This document shows, piece by piece, positions 44,408 through 53,872 of a stretch of 62,334 nt of DNA; positions within the stretch are counted from its first letter, which is position 1, and each line of letters starts with the position of its first letter. Source of the stretch: Syntrophobacteraceae bacterium (GTDB taxonomy: Bacteria > Desulfobacterota > Syntrophobacteria > Syntrophobacterales > Syntrophobacteraceae). The position numbers and the translations under genes were made by a program. Where the stretch lies: the NCBI GenBank assembly GCA_025454175.1, contig JALOOX010000009.1:1-62334 (forward strand). The letters are read 5' to 3'. The notes under the pieces were generated by a model that saw only the letters and a list, made by a program, of their open reading frames with translations, was not told the DNA's origin and ran no database searches.

Positions 44408-45792
44408 CCGCCCAGAAACCCCTTTTCTGGCACCAGGGCCTTTTCCTGCAGCCGCACCATTTCCAGTGGCAGGACCAGTTCGTGCAATCCCTGCTGGAGC
44501 CCTTCACGACACTGCTCGCTCCCCACTTCTGGGGAGTGGCGGACCTCGAGGTGCATCTGCCGGCCCTCGGAAACCGAACCTTCCAGGTGCTCAAGGCTGA
44601 GATCCTCTTTCAGGATGGAGCCCACGTGGTCTTTCCGGGAAATGCCGTCCTCGATCCCCGCTCCTTCGAGGAGGCCTGGGTGGAGGGAGGGAGACCCCTC
44701 ACCATTTACCTGGGTCTGCGAAAGTGGAACCTCTCCAGGGAGAACGTGACCACGGTCGAGGCCATCAAGAGTGTTTCGGAGATCAACACGCGGTTCGTCA
44801 CCGAGGCCGATGCGGAGGAGCTGCCGGACCTGCACGAGACCGGTCCCCAGGCCCGGGTCGGCAGGATGGTCCACGCATTGAGGGTCTTCTGGGGTACCGA
44901 GAAGGAGGAAATCGGCGACTACGACCTGGTGCCGGTCGGCCAGCTGGAGCGATTCGGCGAGGAAATCCGCTTCTCCAGCCGGTATGCTCCCCCCTCCCTG
45001 AGCCTGACGGCTTCGGAGCCGCTGGCCAAGATCGTCAAGGAGATTCGGGACCAGGTCACGGCCAGGGCGCACCATCTCGAGGAGTTCAAGACCCAGAGGG
45101 GCATTCACACGGCCGAATTCGGGTCGCGGGACATGGTGTACCTGCTGGCCTTGAGATCCCTCAACCGCTACGTTCCGATGCTGGCGCACCTGACGGAGGT
45201 GCGACAGGCTCACCCCTGGACCGTTTACGGGCTGCTCAGGCAGCTCATCGGTGAGCTCTCATCGTTCTCGGAGCGCGTCAATGTCCTGGGCGAGATGGAC
45301 CGCACGCCGCTGCTTCCCTCATACGACCACCTGAGTCTTTGGGAATGCTTTGCGGCAGCCCAGGCTCTCATCACCCAGTTGCTGGACGAAATCACCGCGG
45401 GCCCGGATTACGTCATACGCCTCGTCTTCGATGGAACCTATTACGCGTCGGAGCTCGCGCCGGCCATCTTCGAGGGGCGAAACCGCTACTACCTCGTGTT
45501 CCGATCGGATACGGACCCCAAGTTCGTTTTGAGCTCTCTCGCCACCATCATCAAGATCAGCTCCCGTGAACAGCTCCCCATCCTCATCGCGCGCGCCCTG
45601 CCCGGCATCGTTCTCGAGCACCTCCCCGTGCCTCCCCAGGAGCTCCCTCGAAGGGCTCACTGCATCTATTTTCAGATTGACCATCACGGCGACCACTGGG
45701 GCCTCATCGAAAAGGGCCGCAACATCGCCATGTACTGGGACACGGCTCCCGAGGATCTCGAAGTGGAGCTCATGGTGGTGGGGAGGGGTTAA
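44404..45792 (+). CDS. tssK: Type VI secretion baseplate subunit TssK
   Basis: 462-residue TssK. The N-terminus shows the hallmark WHQGLFLQPHHFQWQDQFVQ, then the shoulder domain and DLVPVGQLERFGEEI. The C-terminal head region near PLLPSYDHLSLWECFAAAQA and LPVPPQELPRRAHCIYFQI is typical. Trimers connect the phage-like baseplate to the TssJLM membrane complex. It begins 4 bp inside tssJ. It is followed by a 281-bp gap that holds repeats rather than the tight spacing seen elsewhere. Confidence 0.96.
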   Translation: MTAQKPLFWHQGLFLQPHHFQWQDQFVQSLLEPFTTLLAPHFWGVADLEVHLPALGNRTFQVLKAEILFQDGAHVVFPGNAVLDPRSFEEAWVEGGRPLTIYLGLRKWNLSRENVTTVEAIKSVSEINTRFVTEADAEELPDLHETGPQARVGRMVHALRVFWGTEKEEIGDYDLVPVGQLERFGEEIRFSSRYAPPSLSLTASEPLAKIVKEIRDQVTARAHHLEEFKTQRGIHTAEFGSRDMVYLLALRSLNRYVPMLAHLTEVRQAHPWTVYGLLRQLIGELSSFSERVNVLGEMDRTPLLPSYDHLSLWECFAAAQALITQLLDEITAGPDYVIRLVFDGTYYASELAPAIFEGRNRYYLVFRSDTDPKFVLSSLATIIKISSREQLPILIARALPGIVLEHLPVPPQELPRRAHCIYFQIDHHGDHWGLIEKGRNIAMYWDTAPEDLEVELMVVGRG

Positions 45793-45796
45793 GGGC

Positions 45797-45854
45797 GGTT
45801 TCAGGTTTCAGTTTGCAGGTTTCAGGTTTCAGTTTGCAGGTTTCAGGTTTCAGG
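45797..45854. repeat. Tandem 21-bp TTTCAGG repeat after tssK
   Basis: Two exact 21-bp units (45797-45817 and 45818-45838; each begins GGTTTCAGGTTTCAG and ends TTTGCA) and a partial third (45839-45854). The repeat lies within the T6SS operon between tssK and tssL. An inverted, degenerate counterpart is at 46005-46035. Confidence 0.85.
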
Positions 45855-46004
45855 CTCCGTTCTGGAGTGCCGAGCTCTGGGCCGAAGTGCTTGGCCTCAG
45901 GTGACATTCAAGATGGAATCAGGCAGGCTAGGCTGTCGGGCAGAAATGACCGACACTTCGCTGGACCAAAGGCTCAAGTGAACCTTGCCTGGCCCGCTGC
46001 CTTT

Positions 46005-46035
46005 AACTTGAAACTTGCTACCTAAAACTTGAAAC
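46005..46035. repeat. Inverted degenerate copy of the TTTCAGG repeat before tssL
   Basis: AACTTGAAACTTGC followed by AAAACTTGAAACC, the approximate reverse complement of the tandem repeat at 45797-45854. The two could pair in RNA around a ~150-nt interval. It ends ~39 bp before the tssL start. Confidence 0.6.
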
Positions 46036-46073
46036 CATTACTTGGAATCCCACTCTCAAAAAGGATTGCACCA

Positions 46074-46751
46074 ATGCGGCTCACCGACTGCTTCATCGAG
46101 CTCATTGCCTACACGGCCTATTTCATCAAGAGCGTGGCGCAGAAACAGCCGCCCTACGAGCAGGTGAAGGCGGATATTCTGCAGACGCTCTCCCAGAGTG
46201 ACGACTGCCTGAAGAAGAACCTTTTCCCTCCTGACGAGTATGACACGGCGCGATTCGCGGTCTGCGCCTGGGTGGACGAGGTGATTCTGAACTCGCCGTG
46301 GCAGGAGAAGGACCACTGGAAGCGGGAGCAGCTGCAGCGTCTCTACTATCGAACCACCGATGCCGGGGAGGAGTTCTTCGAGCGGCTGAACATGGTGGGC
46401 TACCACCAACGGGATGTTCGGGAGGTTTATTTCCTCTGCCTCGCCCTGGGATTCATGGGACGGTACTGCCATGCCGGTGACGAGTTCCTGCTGGCCCAGG
46501 TGGAGTCCTCCAACCTGAAGCTCCTCATGGGAAGCTCGGTGGGGCCTCCGTCTCTCGATCGGGCGGAGCTGTTCCCGGAAGCCTACCAGATGGGGGAGAT
46601 CGAACCCTACGTTCAGAAGCGCAGCCACCCGTTCTCCATCGTCAATCTGGTCGGCATCGCCGGACCGGTTGTGCTCTTCGGGCTGCTTTACCTGATCTAC
46701 AATTTCACCCTGAACAGCATCATGGAGAACTTCTTCAGCAAGGTCGCCTAG
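46074..46751 (+). CDS. tssL: Type VI secretion membrane protein TssL (DotU/IcmH)
   Basis: 225-residue TssL. The soluble helical domain starts MRLTDCFIELIAYTAYFIKS and contains RFAVCAWVDEVILNSPW and FERLNMVGYHQRDVREVYFLCLALGFMGRY, hallmarks of DotU. There is one C-terminal TM (VGIAGPVVLFGLLYLIY). There is no peptidoglycan-binding extension, so another protein may anchor the complex to the wall. Start 46074 follows AAGGA; the frame is open to 46029. It abuts tssM directly. Confidence 0.95.
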   Translation: MRLTDCFIELIAYTAYFIKSVAQKQPPYEQVKADILQTLSQSDDCLKKNLFPPDEYDTARFAVCAWVDEVILNSPWQEKDHWKREQLQRLYYRTTDAGEEFFERLNMVGYHQRDVREVYFLCLALGFMGRYCHAGDEFLLAQVESSNLKLLMGSSVGPPSLDRAELFPEAYQMGEIEPYVQKRSHPFSIVNLVGIAGPVVLFGLLYLIYNFTLNSIMENFFSKVA

Positions 46752-49700
46752 ATGAAACAGGCTCTGATCAAAATTCTCAAGGTAGTCTTCCTGATTTCGC
46801 TCGTTCTGCTGGTGGTGCTCATCAGTTTCGGGCTGGTCCTGAGCCTCGACTGGCCCTGGTGGGTGGGGGTGTTCCTCCTCCTCGGCTTCATCGGCCTTTA
46901 CATCGCCTTCCTGTTTTTCCGCAAGCTCTGGCTGAGGCGCCGCGAGCAGCAGTTTGTCCACCAGATCATCGAGCAGGATGAGTCGCAGCTGCGGCAGCTG
47001 GCGGAAAAGGACCGCATCCAGGGAAAAGAGCTTCAGGACCGCTGGAAGGAAGCCATCGAGGCCCTGAAGCGATCCCACCTGAAAAAGCACGGCAACCCCC
47101 TCTACGTGCTTCCCTGGTATCTCGTCATCGGCGAGAGCGGCTGCGGGAAAACCACCTCCATTCAGAGCGCCCGGCTGTCGTCGCCCTTCTCCGAAGTGGC
47201 CCGCATTTCCGGCATTTCCGGAACCCGGAGCTGCGACTGGTGGTTCTTCGACCAGGCCATCGTCCTGGACACGGCGGGACGATACACCATCCGGGTGGAC
47301 GAGGAGAGAGACAAGGAGGAATGGCAGAGATTCCTGACGCTTCTGGCCAGGTATCGCCAGCGGGAGCCTCTGAACGGCCTCATCGTGAGCGTCGCGGCCG
47401 ACAAGCTCCTTCAGGCGACTCCCGAAGTGCTGGAGGAAGACGCAAGGAACATCCGCCGCCGCATGGATGAGCTCATGCGGGTTCTGGGCGCCAAGTTTCC
47501 GGTTTACCTGATGGTGAACAAGTGCGACCTGATCCAGGGGATGAACGAGTTCGCCGGCCAGTTCCCCGAAAAGGCTCTGGACCAGGCCATGGGCCACTTG
47601 AATCAGCGGATCAGCACGGACATCGAAGGTTTCCTGGAGGAATCCTTCGGACGGATCGGCGAGCGCCTGAGAGATCTGAGACTTCTTCTGCTGCATCAGC
47701 AGGAGTCCCGACAGGTCGATCCGCCCCTGCTGCTTTTTCCCGAGGAATTCGAGAAGCTCAAGCCGGGCCTGCGCGCTCTCATGAAGTCCGCCTTCCAGGA
47801 AAACCCCTTCCAGGAAACGCCCATTTTCAGGGGCCTTTTTTTCAGCAGCGGCAGGCAGGAGGGAACGCCTTATTCGCATTTTCTCCAGGCCCTGGGGCTC
47901 ATCGAGGAGAAGGAAGTTCTGCCGGGCACCAACAAGGGCCTGTTCCTGCACGATTTCTTCTCGAAGATCCTCCCCAGGGACCGCGGTCTTTTTGCTCCCA
48001 CCAGGCGCTCCATGGAGTGGGCCCGTGTCACGAGGAACCTGGGACTCACGGCCTGGATCGCCCTCGGGCTGGCCGTTTGCGGGCTCCTGAGCTTCGCCTT
48101 CGTGAAGAACTTGAGGGGGCTCCGGATGGCGACCCACGAGTTCACGGAGCGGGCCCAGTTCCGGGGCGACCTGTTGACGGACATGGGAACCCTGGATCGA
48201 TTTCGCCAGGCGATCCTGCTCGTCGAGGAGCACAACCGGGGCTGGTGGATTCCGCGATTCGCACTGAACCAGAGCATCGAAGCCGAGGTTCGGCTCAAGG
48301 ACTACTACTGCAAGCAGTTCAAGACGGCGTTTCTGAACGTGTTCGACGAGCAGCTGACCGGAAGGATGGCCACGTTCCCGCCCAACGTGCAGGATGACAT
48401 CCTGGGAAGGCACGTGGCGCACCTGGCCCGGCGCATCAACCTCCTGAAAGTCCGCCTGGCGGGCCAGGGGCTCGACCACCTGCAGGCCAAGCCGCAGCCG
48501 GCCTACGACCCGGCCCTCTCCTTCGTGGAGAAGGGTAAGCCGCCCCCCCAGAAGGATCTATTCGGGTTGCTCTACCTCTATTACCTCATCTGGCGAAGCG
48601 ACTCGAGCGAGCTTAAGGTGGAGGCCACCACCCTCCAGCGATGGCTCGAGCAGATGCTCGCCCTCAAAAACTGGCAGCTCAACTGGATGGCCGGATGGGC
48701 CAACGTGCAGCCCGGGCTGGAGCCTGTGACCATCGATCAATTCTGGACCGGGAGCCTGCCACTGACCAGCGCTGTCCGCGTGGAGTCCGCGTTCACCAGG
48801 AAGGGAAAGCAGTTCATCGACGGGTTCATGGCCGAAGTGGAGGCCGCCCTGCCCTCGCCCCAAGCGCTGACGCGGTCCAAATCGGACTTCAGCCTCTGGT
48901 ATCCGATGCAGTTCCAGGGGGCCTGGCATGGCTTTTTGAGCTTGTTTCCGACGGGCGTCCAGAAGTTGAGCGGCCGGGAAGAATGGCAGCAGGCGGCGGC
49001 GAAGATGGCGTCGGACGACGGCCCTTACTTCTCCGTTCTGGGACAGAGCGCATCGGAGCTCCAGTCCATCGGGTTTGACAAGGATCTGCCCCCCTGGATG
49101 AAGCTCATTTTTCAGCTGCAGCTGGCCAGGAGCCAGGCGGGGCTGCAGGACGCCTCCCAGGAAAAGGGGATCCTGGGGAAGGCGGCCGAGAAGGGCAGGC
49201 AGTGGGTGGACGATATCGGGAAGACCCTCGGCAGCGTCCCGGGCATATCCCTCGAAGCCCACACCCGGTCCGTTCAGGCGAGCCAGGAGTATCAGAAGGC
49301 CCTTGCCGCCATCACGCCGGTTTCCGCATCGCCCAGGCTCGCCTACGACATCACGTCCCAGGTGTTCAGCCAGGACGAGGTCACGGGCCAGTCCCCCTAT
49401 TTCACGGCAAATCGCGCCGCATCCAATCTGGAGAGCGCCATGTCGAGCGGAGCCCCGGGCGAGGATCCTTTTTGGAAGCTGGTCCGTGGCCCCCTCGATT
49501 TCCTATGGACCTTCATGCGCCTGGAGACGGCCTGCTACGTCCAGAAGAGGTGGGAGGAGGAAGTCCTTGCCGAGACCCTCGTGAGCCAGGACGCCATGGT
49601 GATTCAAACGCGGCTCCTGGGCGAAAACGGGTTCGTCTGGAAGTTCGTCAGGGGGACTTCTGCCCCGTTCCTCGGCCGCAACGTCCAGCTGGGGGGCTAT

Positions 49701-50333
49701 TACGCCAGGGATGTTCGTGGAGACACCCTGGGGTTTGATCAGGGATTCATCTCCTACCTCAACAAAGGGGCCACCATTCCCACGGCGCTGGCGGCCCAGC
49801 AGGCCGCGGCGGCACAGGCTGCCGCACAGGCCGCGGCGGGAGCGGGCGCACCCAAGCAGCAGTACACGGTATCGATCCGCGGCCTCCCCACCGACGTGAA
49901 CCCCGACGCGAAGCTCAAGCCCCAGGCCGTTCGGCTGGAGCTTCGGTGCGACGCCGGCGTGCAGCGCCTTGACAATTTCATGTATCCCAACAGCGCGACC
50001 TTCAAGTGGGTTCCGGACGCGTGCCAGGATGTGGTGATGCGGATCGAGATCGGCGACCTAGTCCTGACGCGCCATTATGACGGGGGGATGGCTTTCCCCA
50101 GGTTCCTGCGCGAGTTCCGGGGCGGGCAGTCCACCTACACTCCCAGGTCTTTCCCCGGCAACCGCGCGGGTCTGGACGATCTGGGGATCCGGTACATCAC
50201 GGTGAAGTATGAATTCGGGGGAGCCGGACCCGTCATCGACCTTCTTTCCAAACCGGACAAGGGGCCGCCCCAGCCGCCTCCCATCCCGGTTTTGCGCGCG
50301 CCATCGCGGATTCTCAAATGCTGGGATCGCTAG
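46752..50333 (+). CDS. tssM: Type VI secretion membrane protein TssM (IcmF)
   Basis: 1193-residue inner-membrane protein. Two N-terminal TMs (~10-60) are followed by the cytoplasmic GTPase-like domain with Walker A GESGCGKTTSIQ near residue 127, CDWWFFDQAIVLDTAGRY and VYLMVNKCDLIQG. A third TM lies near 435 (LTAWIALGLAVCGLLSFAF), then a long periplasmic part and a C-terminal beta domain that contacts TssJ (GGMAFPRFLREFRGGQSTY). An Ala/Gln-rich stretch (AAQQAAAAQAAAQAAAG) near 1020 is a linker. It overlaps tagF by 16 bp. Confidence 0.96.
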   Translation: MKQALIKILKVVFLISLVLLVVLISFGLVLSLDWPWWVGVFLLLGFIGLYIAFLFFRKLWLRRREQQFVHQIIEQDESQLRQLAEKDRIQGKELQDRWKEAIEALKRSHLKKHGNPLYVLPWYLVIGESGCGKTTSIQSARLSSPFSEVARISGISGTRSCDWWFFDQAIVLDTAGRYTIRVDEERDKEEWQRFLTLLARYRQREPLNGLIVSVAADKLLQATPEVLEEDARNIRRRMDELMRVLGAKFPVYLMVNKCDLIQGMNEFAGQFPEKALDQAMGHLNQRISTDIEGFLEESFGRIGERLRDLRLLLLHQQESRQVDPPLLLFPEEFEKLKPGLRALMKSAFQENPFQETPIFRGLFFSSGRQEGTPYSHFLQALGLIEEKEVLPGTNKGLFLHDFFSKILPRDRGLFAPTRRSMEWARVTRNLGLTAWIALGLAVCGLLSFAFVKNLRGLRMATHEFTERAQFRGDLLTDMGTLDRFRQAILLVEEHNRGWWIPRFALNQSIEAEVRLKDYYCKQFKTAFLNVFDEQLTGRMATFPPNVQDDILGRHVAHLARRINLLKVRLAGQGLDHLQAKPQPAYDPALSFVEKGKPPPQKDLFGLLYLYYLIWRSDSSELKVEATTLQRWLEQMLALKNWQLNWMAGWANVQPGLEPVTIDQFWTGSLPLTSAVRVESAFTRKGKQFIDGFMAEVEAALPSPQALTRSKSDFSLWYPMQFQGAWHGFLSLFPTGVQKLSGREEWQQAAAKMASDDGPYFSVLGQSASELQSIGFDKDLPPWMKLIFQLQLARSQAGLQDASQEKGILGKAAEKGRQWVDDIGKTLGSVPGISLEAHTRSVQASQEYQKALAAITPVSASPRLAYDITSQVFSQDEVTGQSPYFTANRAASNLESAMSSGAPGEDPFWKLVRGPLDFLWTFMRLETACYVQKRWEEEVLAETLVSQDAMVIQTRLLGENGFVWKFVRGTSAPFLGRNVQLGGYYARDVRGDTLGFDQGFISYLNKGATIPTALAAQQAAAAQAAAQAAAGAGAPKQQYTVSIRGLPTDVNPDAKLKPQAVRLELRCDAGVQRLDNFMYPNSATFKWVPDACQDVVMRIEIGDLVLTRHYDGGMAFPRFLREFRGGQSTYTPRSFPGNRAGLDDLGIRYITVKYEFGGAGPVIDLLSKPDKGPPQPPPIPVLRAPSRILKCWDR

Positions 50334-51100
50334 TTCGGAGCCGCGGCTGGGTCTGGTGCGTTCGGGGCAAGCATCCCGGGCTCAAGGACTACTTCAGCCT
50401 TGGGGGTGACTCCCCGATGCTTACGGCCTTCGCCGACTGGATCGAAAAGGGCTATCGGGGTCTGGCGGAAAGATCGGGCTCGCCTGGAAGCCTGATTTCC
50501 TACCGATTCTGGGTCGGAGGTCCCAGGGGCGGCTCCATCCTGTGTGGAGTGGTCAAGGACAGCAGCGACAGCGTTGGCCGGCCGTATCCGCTCATCCTCA
50601 TGGGCATGGGTCCCCTGGCGGACTGGGAAAGTAACTGGCACCAGCTCCCCAGGGCCTTCGAGGCGGCCTGGGTTCAGCTGGAATCCATCTCGACCCGGAA
50701 CTACCGGGACTTCAAGCAGATGGAAGCCGATCTGCGAGCCGTGAAATCGCCCGCACCGGAATGGAAGGTTTTCGAAGACGAAAGGAATGCGACGGTGAAG
50801 CCCGAGACCGAGGAGGCAGGAACGACTGAAATCCCCGGGCTTTCGACGGAGCGTGCCGATTCCGCAGTCCTGGTCCTGCCGGTTTCGGGCGACCGGTTCG
50901 GAGACTCGACCGGAAATCTCGTCCGTTTGCATGGCATGCTCAAAGGCCGAAGTCCTGAGATACCAAAAGCCGTCTTCATGGGCGGCAGGCCAGACCGGAC
51001 GCTTCTGGCCGCCTTCAGGCGTCCCCTCCTGGCCGAGGATTTTGGAAGACTTTGGCTCGCATTCCGCAACTCTGGGGCTCAGCGTGAAAATCCACAATGA
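50318..51100 (+). CDS. tagF: Type VI secretion-associated protein TagF
   Basis: 260-residue protein. The N-terminal ~140 residues match the TagF domain: GKHPGLKDYFSLGGDSPMLT, then VGGPRGGSILCGVVKDSSDSVGRPYPLILMG. In Pseudomonas TagF represses T6SS assembly post-translationally. The C-terminal part after a charged linker (VLVLPVSGDRFGDS ... KAVFMGGRPDRTLL) is another small domain often fused to or near TagF. It starts inside the end of tssM. Confidence 0.88.
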   Translation: MLGSLVRSRGWVWCVRGKHPGLKDYFSLGGDSPMLTAFADWIEKGYRGLAERSGSPGSLISYRFWVGGPRGGSILCGVVKDSSDSVGRPYPLILMGMGPLADWESNWHQLPRAFEAAWVQLESISTRNYRDFKQMEADLRAVKSPAPEWKVFEDERNATVKPETEEAGTTEIPGLSTERADSAVLVLPVSGDRFGDSTGNLVRLHGMLKGRSPEIPKAVFMGGRPDRTLLAAFRRPLLAEDFGRLWLAFRNSGAQRENPQ

Positions 51101-51162
51101 TTTTCGTTGCATCGGCCGATTCGCATGGCTAGAATACCTTAAACGCTGGAAAGACGCCGCTC

Positions 51163-51963
51163 ATGGAAGCCAAGGAGCTCATCCGCGCAGGAAAACTCGA
51201 GGAAGCCCGCAGCCTTCTCGTGTCTCGGGTTAAGGCACGCCCGGGAGATCCGGGAGTCAGAACGCTCCTGTTTCAAGTCATGGCGCTCACGGGTGAATGG
51301 GACAAGGCGGAGCGCCATCTGGATGTACTGGCGGCCCAGGATGTCAAAACGGAGATCGGGGTTCAGGCCTACAGGAACATCATGAGCATGGAGCGTCAAA
51401 GGAGCGAGACCTTTGAGCTCAGGCGAAGGCCCTCCCTGCTCCCATCGACGCCTCCTTACCTCGAGATGGTCTTCGCGCTCTGGGAGTGCCTGAACCGAAC
51501 GGACATCGATGGCGCGAGCGGGCTCCAGGATAAGATCGATGCGGCTCGCCCCTTGATCTCGGGGCGATGCAACGACGGACCGTTCACCGGCTTCTGCGAT
51601 ACCGACGCTTACCTGGCACCTTTCGTCGAAGCCATGGTTCACGATCGCTACGTCTGGATTCCCGCTGAGTACATCCGGGAGCTCATGCTGCCGGCCCCCC
51701 GGACCCTTCTGGACACCATCTGGGCACCGGCCCACATCACAACCTGGGAAGGTCTTACGCTGCAGTGCAGTCTGCCCGTGCTCTATCCCCGATCTTTTGC
51801 TCACGAGGTCGACCAGATCAAGATGGGGCGCCTCACCGAGTGGGCTCATATTGGAGGGCGATTCTCAAGGGGCGTCGGGCAGCATGTCTTTCAGGTGGGC
51901 GATGAGGAAATGGGGCTCCTGGAAATCAGGGAGATTCAGTTTTCACTCATGGAGAGCCGATGA
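51163..51963 (+). CDS. tagJ: Type VI secretion accessory protein TagJ/ImpE
   Basis: 266-residue ImpE/SciE family protein. It opens with TPR-like helices (AKELIRAGKLEEARSLLVSRVKARPGDPGVRTLLFQVMALTGEWDKA, read in segments) and continues with the family-typical DTDAYLAPFVEAMVHDRYVWIP and TLLDTIWAPAH blocks. TagJ binds the N-terminus of TssB and is thought to help sheath recycling by ClpV. It overlaps tssA by 4 bp (ATGA). Its presence points to an i3-like T6SS subtype (inference). Confidence 0.88.
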   Translation: MEAKELIRAGKLEEARSLLVSRVKARPGDPGVRTLLFQVMALTGEWDKAERHLDVLAAQDVKTEIGVQAYRNIMSMERQRSETFELRRRPSLLPSTPPYLEMVFALWECLNRTDIDGASGLQDKIDAARPLISGRCNDGPFTGFCDTDAYLAPFVEAMVHDRYVWIPAEYIRELMLPAPRTLLDTIWAPAHITTWEGLTLQCSLPVLYPRSFAHEVDQIKMGRLTEWAHIGGRFSRGVGQHVFQVGDEEMGLLEIREIQFSLMESR

Positions 51964-53306
51964 CCGTGGCCGTCGACGTGGAAGCGATCCTGAAGCCCTT
52001 TCCGGGGGACAACCCCGCGGGAGAGGACCTTCGCTACAGCGCCGTCTACGAGGAGATCAAGGAGGCGCGGCGGGCCGACGATCCCTTCGATCGCGGTGAC
52101 TGGCAGCGGGAGATCAAGAAGTCCGACTGGAATCGGGTGATGGAGCTGGCATCGCAGATTCTCACCCAGCGGACCAAGGACCTCCAGATCGCGGTGTGGC
52201 TCACCGAGGGCCTGATCAATAAATCGGGCTTCAGCGGGCTGCTGACGGGTCTCCGGATTGTGAACGGCTTTCTGACCCTTTTCTGGGAGACCGTCTACCC
52301 GCGCATCGAGGACGACGACCTGGAGTTCCGGGCGGCGCCCCTGGAGTTTCTCAACGAGAAGATCTGGGTGGCGGTGAAGGAGGTCCCGCTGACCGATGAG
52401 GCTTCGACGACCGGTTATTCCTGGTTCAAATGGAAGGAATCGCGGGAGGTCGGCTACGAGGCCGACACAAAGAACCGTTACGGCGATATCGACGAGGGGA
52501 AGAAAAGGGTTCGGGACGAGCAACTGGCCGACGGAAAGCTGAGCGCCGAGGATTTCGATGCCGCCGTCAGCCAGTCATCCCTGGCGTTTTACACGCGGCT
52601 TGCCGGGGAGGTGGCCCAATGCCGTGAAGAATTCCGGAGCCTGGATGCCGCGGTGGATGAGCGGTTCGGCAGGGCGGCTCCACGGCTGGCCGAGCTCAAG
52701 GGCGCCATCGAGGACTGTGAGGATCTGGTTCTGAGAATCTTCAAGGACAAGGGCGGCTCGGAGCCCGTCGCCGAGTCAAAAGCCGATGAGGGTCCTCGGC
52801 ACTCCGGGAGCGAGACGGCTTTGGAAAGGGAGGCCGTCCGGGGTGAGAGTCAGCCGTTGCTCCATGCCCAGCCTTTGGGTGCGACGGCTTTCCGGGCGGT
52901 GGCGTTTCCCGAAAGCCCCGAGGCGGAATCGACGCTTTGGGAGTCGGCCCTGGCCACCATGAATGTTTCAGGCATCAGGGCTGCGCTCGGACAGCTTCTG
53001 GCAGCGTCGTGCGGAGCGCCGTCGGTGCGTGAAGCGAACCGCCTCAAGCTGCTCATGGCCAGGCTCTGCCTCGAGGCCGGGCGCCCCGACCTGGCCAGGC
53101 CCATTGTGGAAGAGCTCCACGCCCTCATCGAGGAGCTTCACCTGGAGCGATGGGAATCCCCGGTCTGGATCGCGGAGGTGCTCGATGCCCTTTATCGATG
53201 CCTCACTTTCGGGGAGCCCTCGGATGACGACATGAGCAGAGCCAGGGGTCTCTTTCAGAAGCTTTGTACCACGGATGTGACCAGAGCCATTCCTTACAAG
53301 CCTTAG
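51960..53306 (+). CDS. tssA: Type VI secretion protein TssA
   Basis: 448-residue TssA. The N-terminal ImpA domain has FPGDNPAGEDLRYSAVYEEIKEARR with DWNRVMELASQILTQRTKDLQIAVWL and FWETVYPRIEDDDLEFRAAPLEFL. A charged linker leads to a C-terminal helical domain (LLMARLCLEAGRPDLARPIV, ELHLERWESPVWIAEVLDAL). It caps and primes tail tube and sheath growth from the baseplate. It is followed 23 bp later by tssB. Confidence 0.93.
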   Translation: MTVAVDVEAILKPFPGDNPAGEDLRYSAVYEEIKEARRADDPFDRGDWQREIKKSDWNRVMELASQILTQRTKDLQIAVWLTEGLINKSGFSGLLTGLRIVNGFLTLFWETVYPRIEDDDLEFRAAPLEFLNEKIWVAVKEVPLTDEASTTGYSWFKWKESREVGYEADTKNRYGDIDEGKKRVRDEQLADGKLSAEDFDAAVSQSSLAFYTRLAGEVAQCREEFRSLDAAVDERFGRAAPRLAELKGAIEDCEDLVLRIFKDKGGSEPVAESKADEGPRHSGSETALEREAVRGESQPLLHAQPLGATAFRAVAFPESPEAESTLWESALATMNVSGIRAALGQLLAASCGAPSVREANRLKLLMARLCLEAGRPDLARPIVEELHALIEELHLERWESPVWIAEVLDALYRCLTFGEPSDDDMSRARGLFQKLCTTDVTRAIPYKP

Positions 53307-53329
53307 GCGCAGCAGGAAAGGATTTCGAA

Positions 53330-53860
53330 ATGCCCAAAACAGAGAGTCTTCAGCACAAGATTGATCGGGTGCGCGCTCCGCGGGTTCACATCACCTATGA
53401 CGTGGAGATCGGAGACGCCATCGAGATGAAGGAGATTCCGTTCGTCGTGGGCGTCCTGGCGGATCTTTCAGGGAAGCCCGATGAACCCCTCCCCAAGGTC
53501 AAGGACCGGAAGTTCATCGAAATCGACCGGGACAACTTCGACAAGGTTCTGGAGGGCATGAAGGCCCGGGTGGCCTTTCGGGTCGACAACAAGCTCACCG
53601 ACGACGACACCAAGCTGGCCGTGGACCTCCGTTTCAGATCCATGGACGACTTTCACCCCGAGGCCGTGGTGCGGCAGGTCGAGCCCCTGCGCAAGCTTCT
53701 GGAGGCCCGCCGCAGGCTGTCGGACCTGTTGAACAAGCTGGACGGCAACGATCGCCTCGACGAGCTGCTCCAGAATGTCATTGCCAGCACCGATGCCCTG
53801 CAGCAGCTGGGCAGGGAGGCCGGCGTCGCCGAATCGGCGGAAACCCCGAGCAAAGAGTAA
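53330..53860 (+). CDS. tssB: Type VI secretion sheath small subunit TssB (VipA)
   Basis: 176-residue TssB beginning MPKTESLQHKIDRVRAPRVH. It has VHITYDVEIGDAIEMKEIPFVVGVLADLSG, in which the early strand pairs with TssC, and FDKVLEGMKARVAFRVDNKL. The C-terminal helix ends hydrophilic. Start 53330 matches the family; the frame is open to 53264 inside tssA. With TssC it forms the contractile sheath recognised by ClpV and, where present, TagJ. Confidence 0.97.
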   Translation: MPKTESLQHKIDRVRAPRVHITYDVEIGDAIEMKEIPFVVGVLADLSGKPDEPLPKVKDRKFIEIDRDNFDKVLEGMKARVAFRVDNKLTDDDTKLAVDLRFRSMDDFHPEAVVRQVEPLRKLLEARRRLSDLLNKLDGNDRLDELLQNVIASTDALQQLGREAGVAESAETPSKE

Positions 53861-53872
53861 AGGAGGCGCCTT

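Noticed and set aside
45797..45854. CRISPR array.
   Set aside because: Units are directly abutting 21-bp repeats without spacers, only 2.8 copies, and no cas genes are present.
46056..48479. 807-codon minus-strand frame over tssL and tssM.
   Set aside because: Antisense shadow of core T6SS genes.
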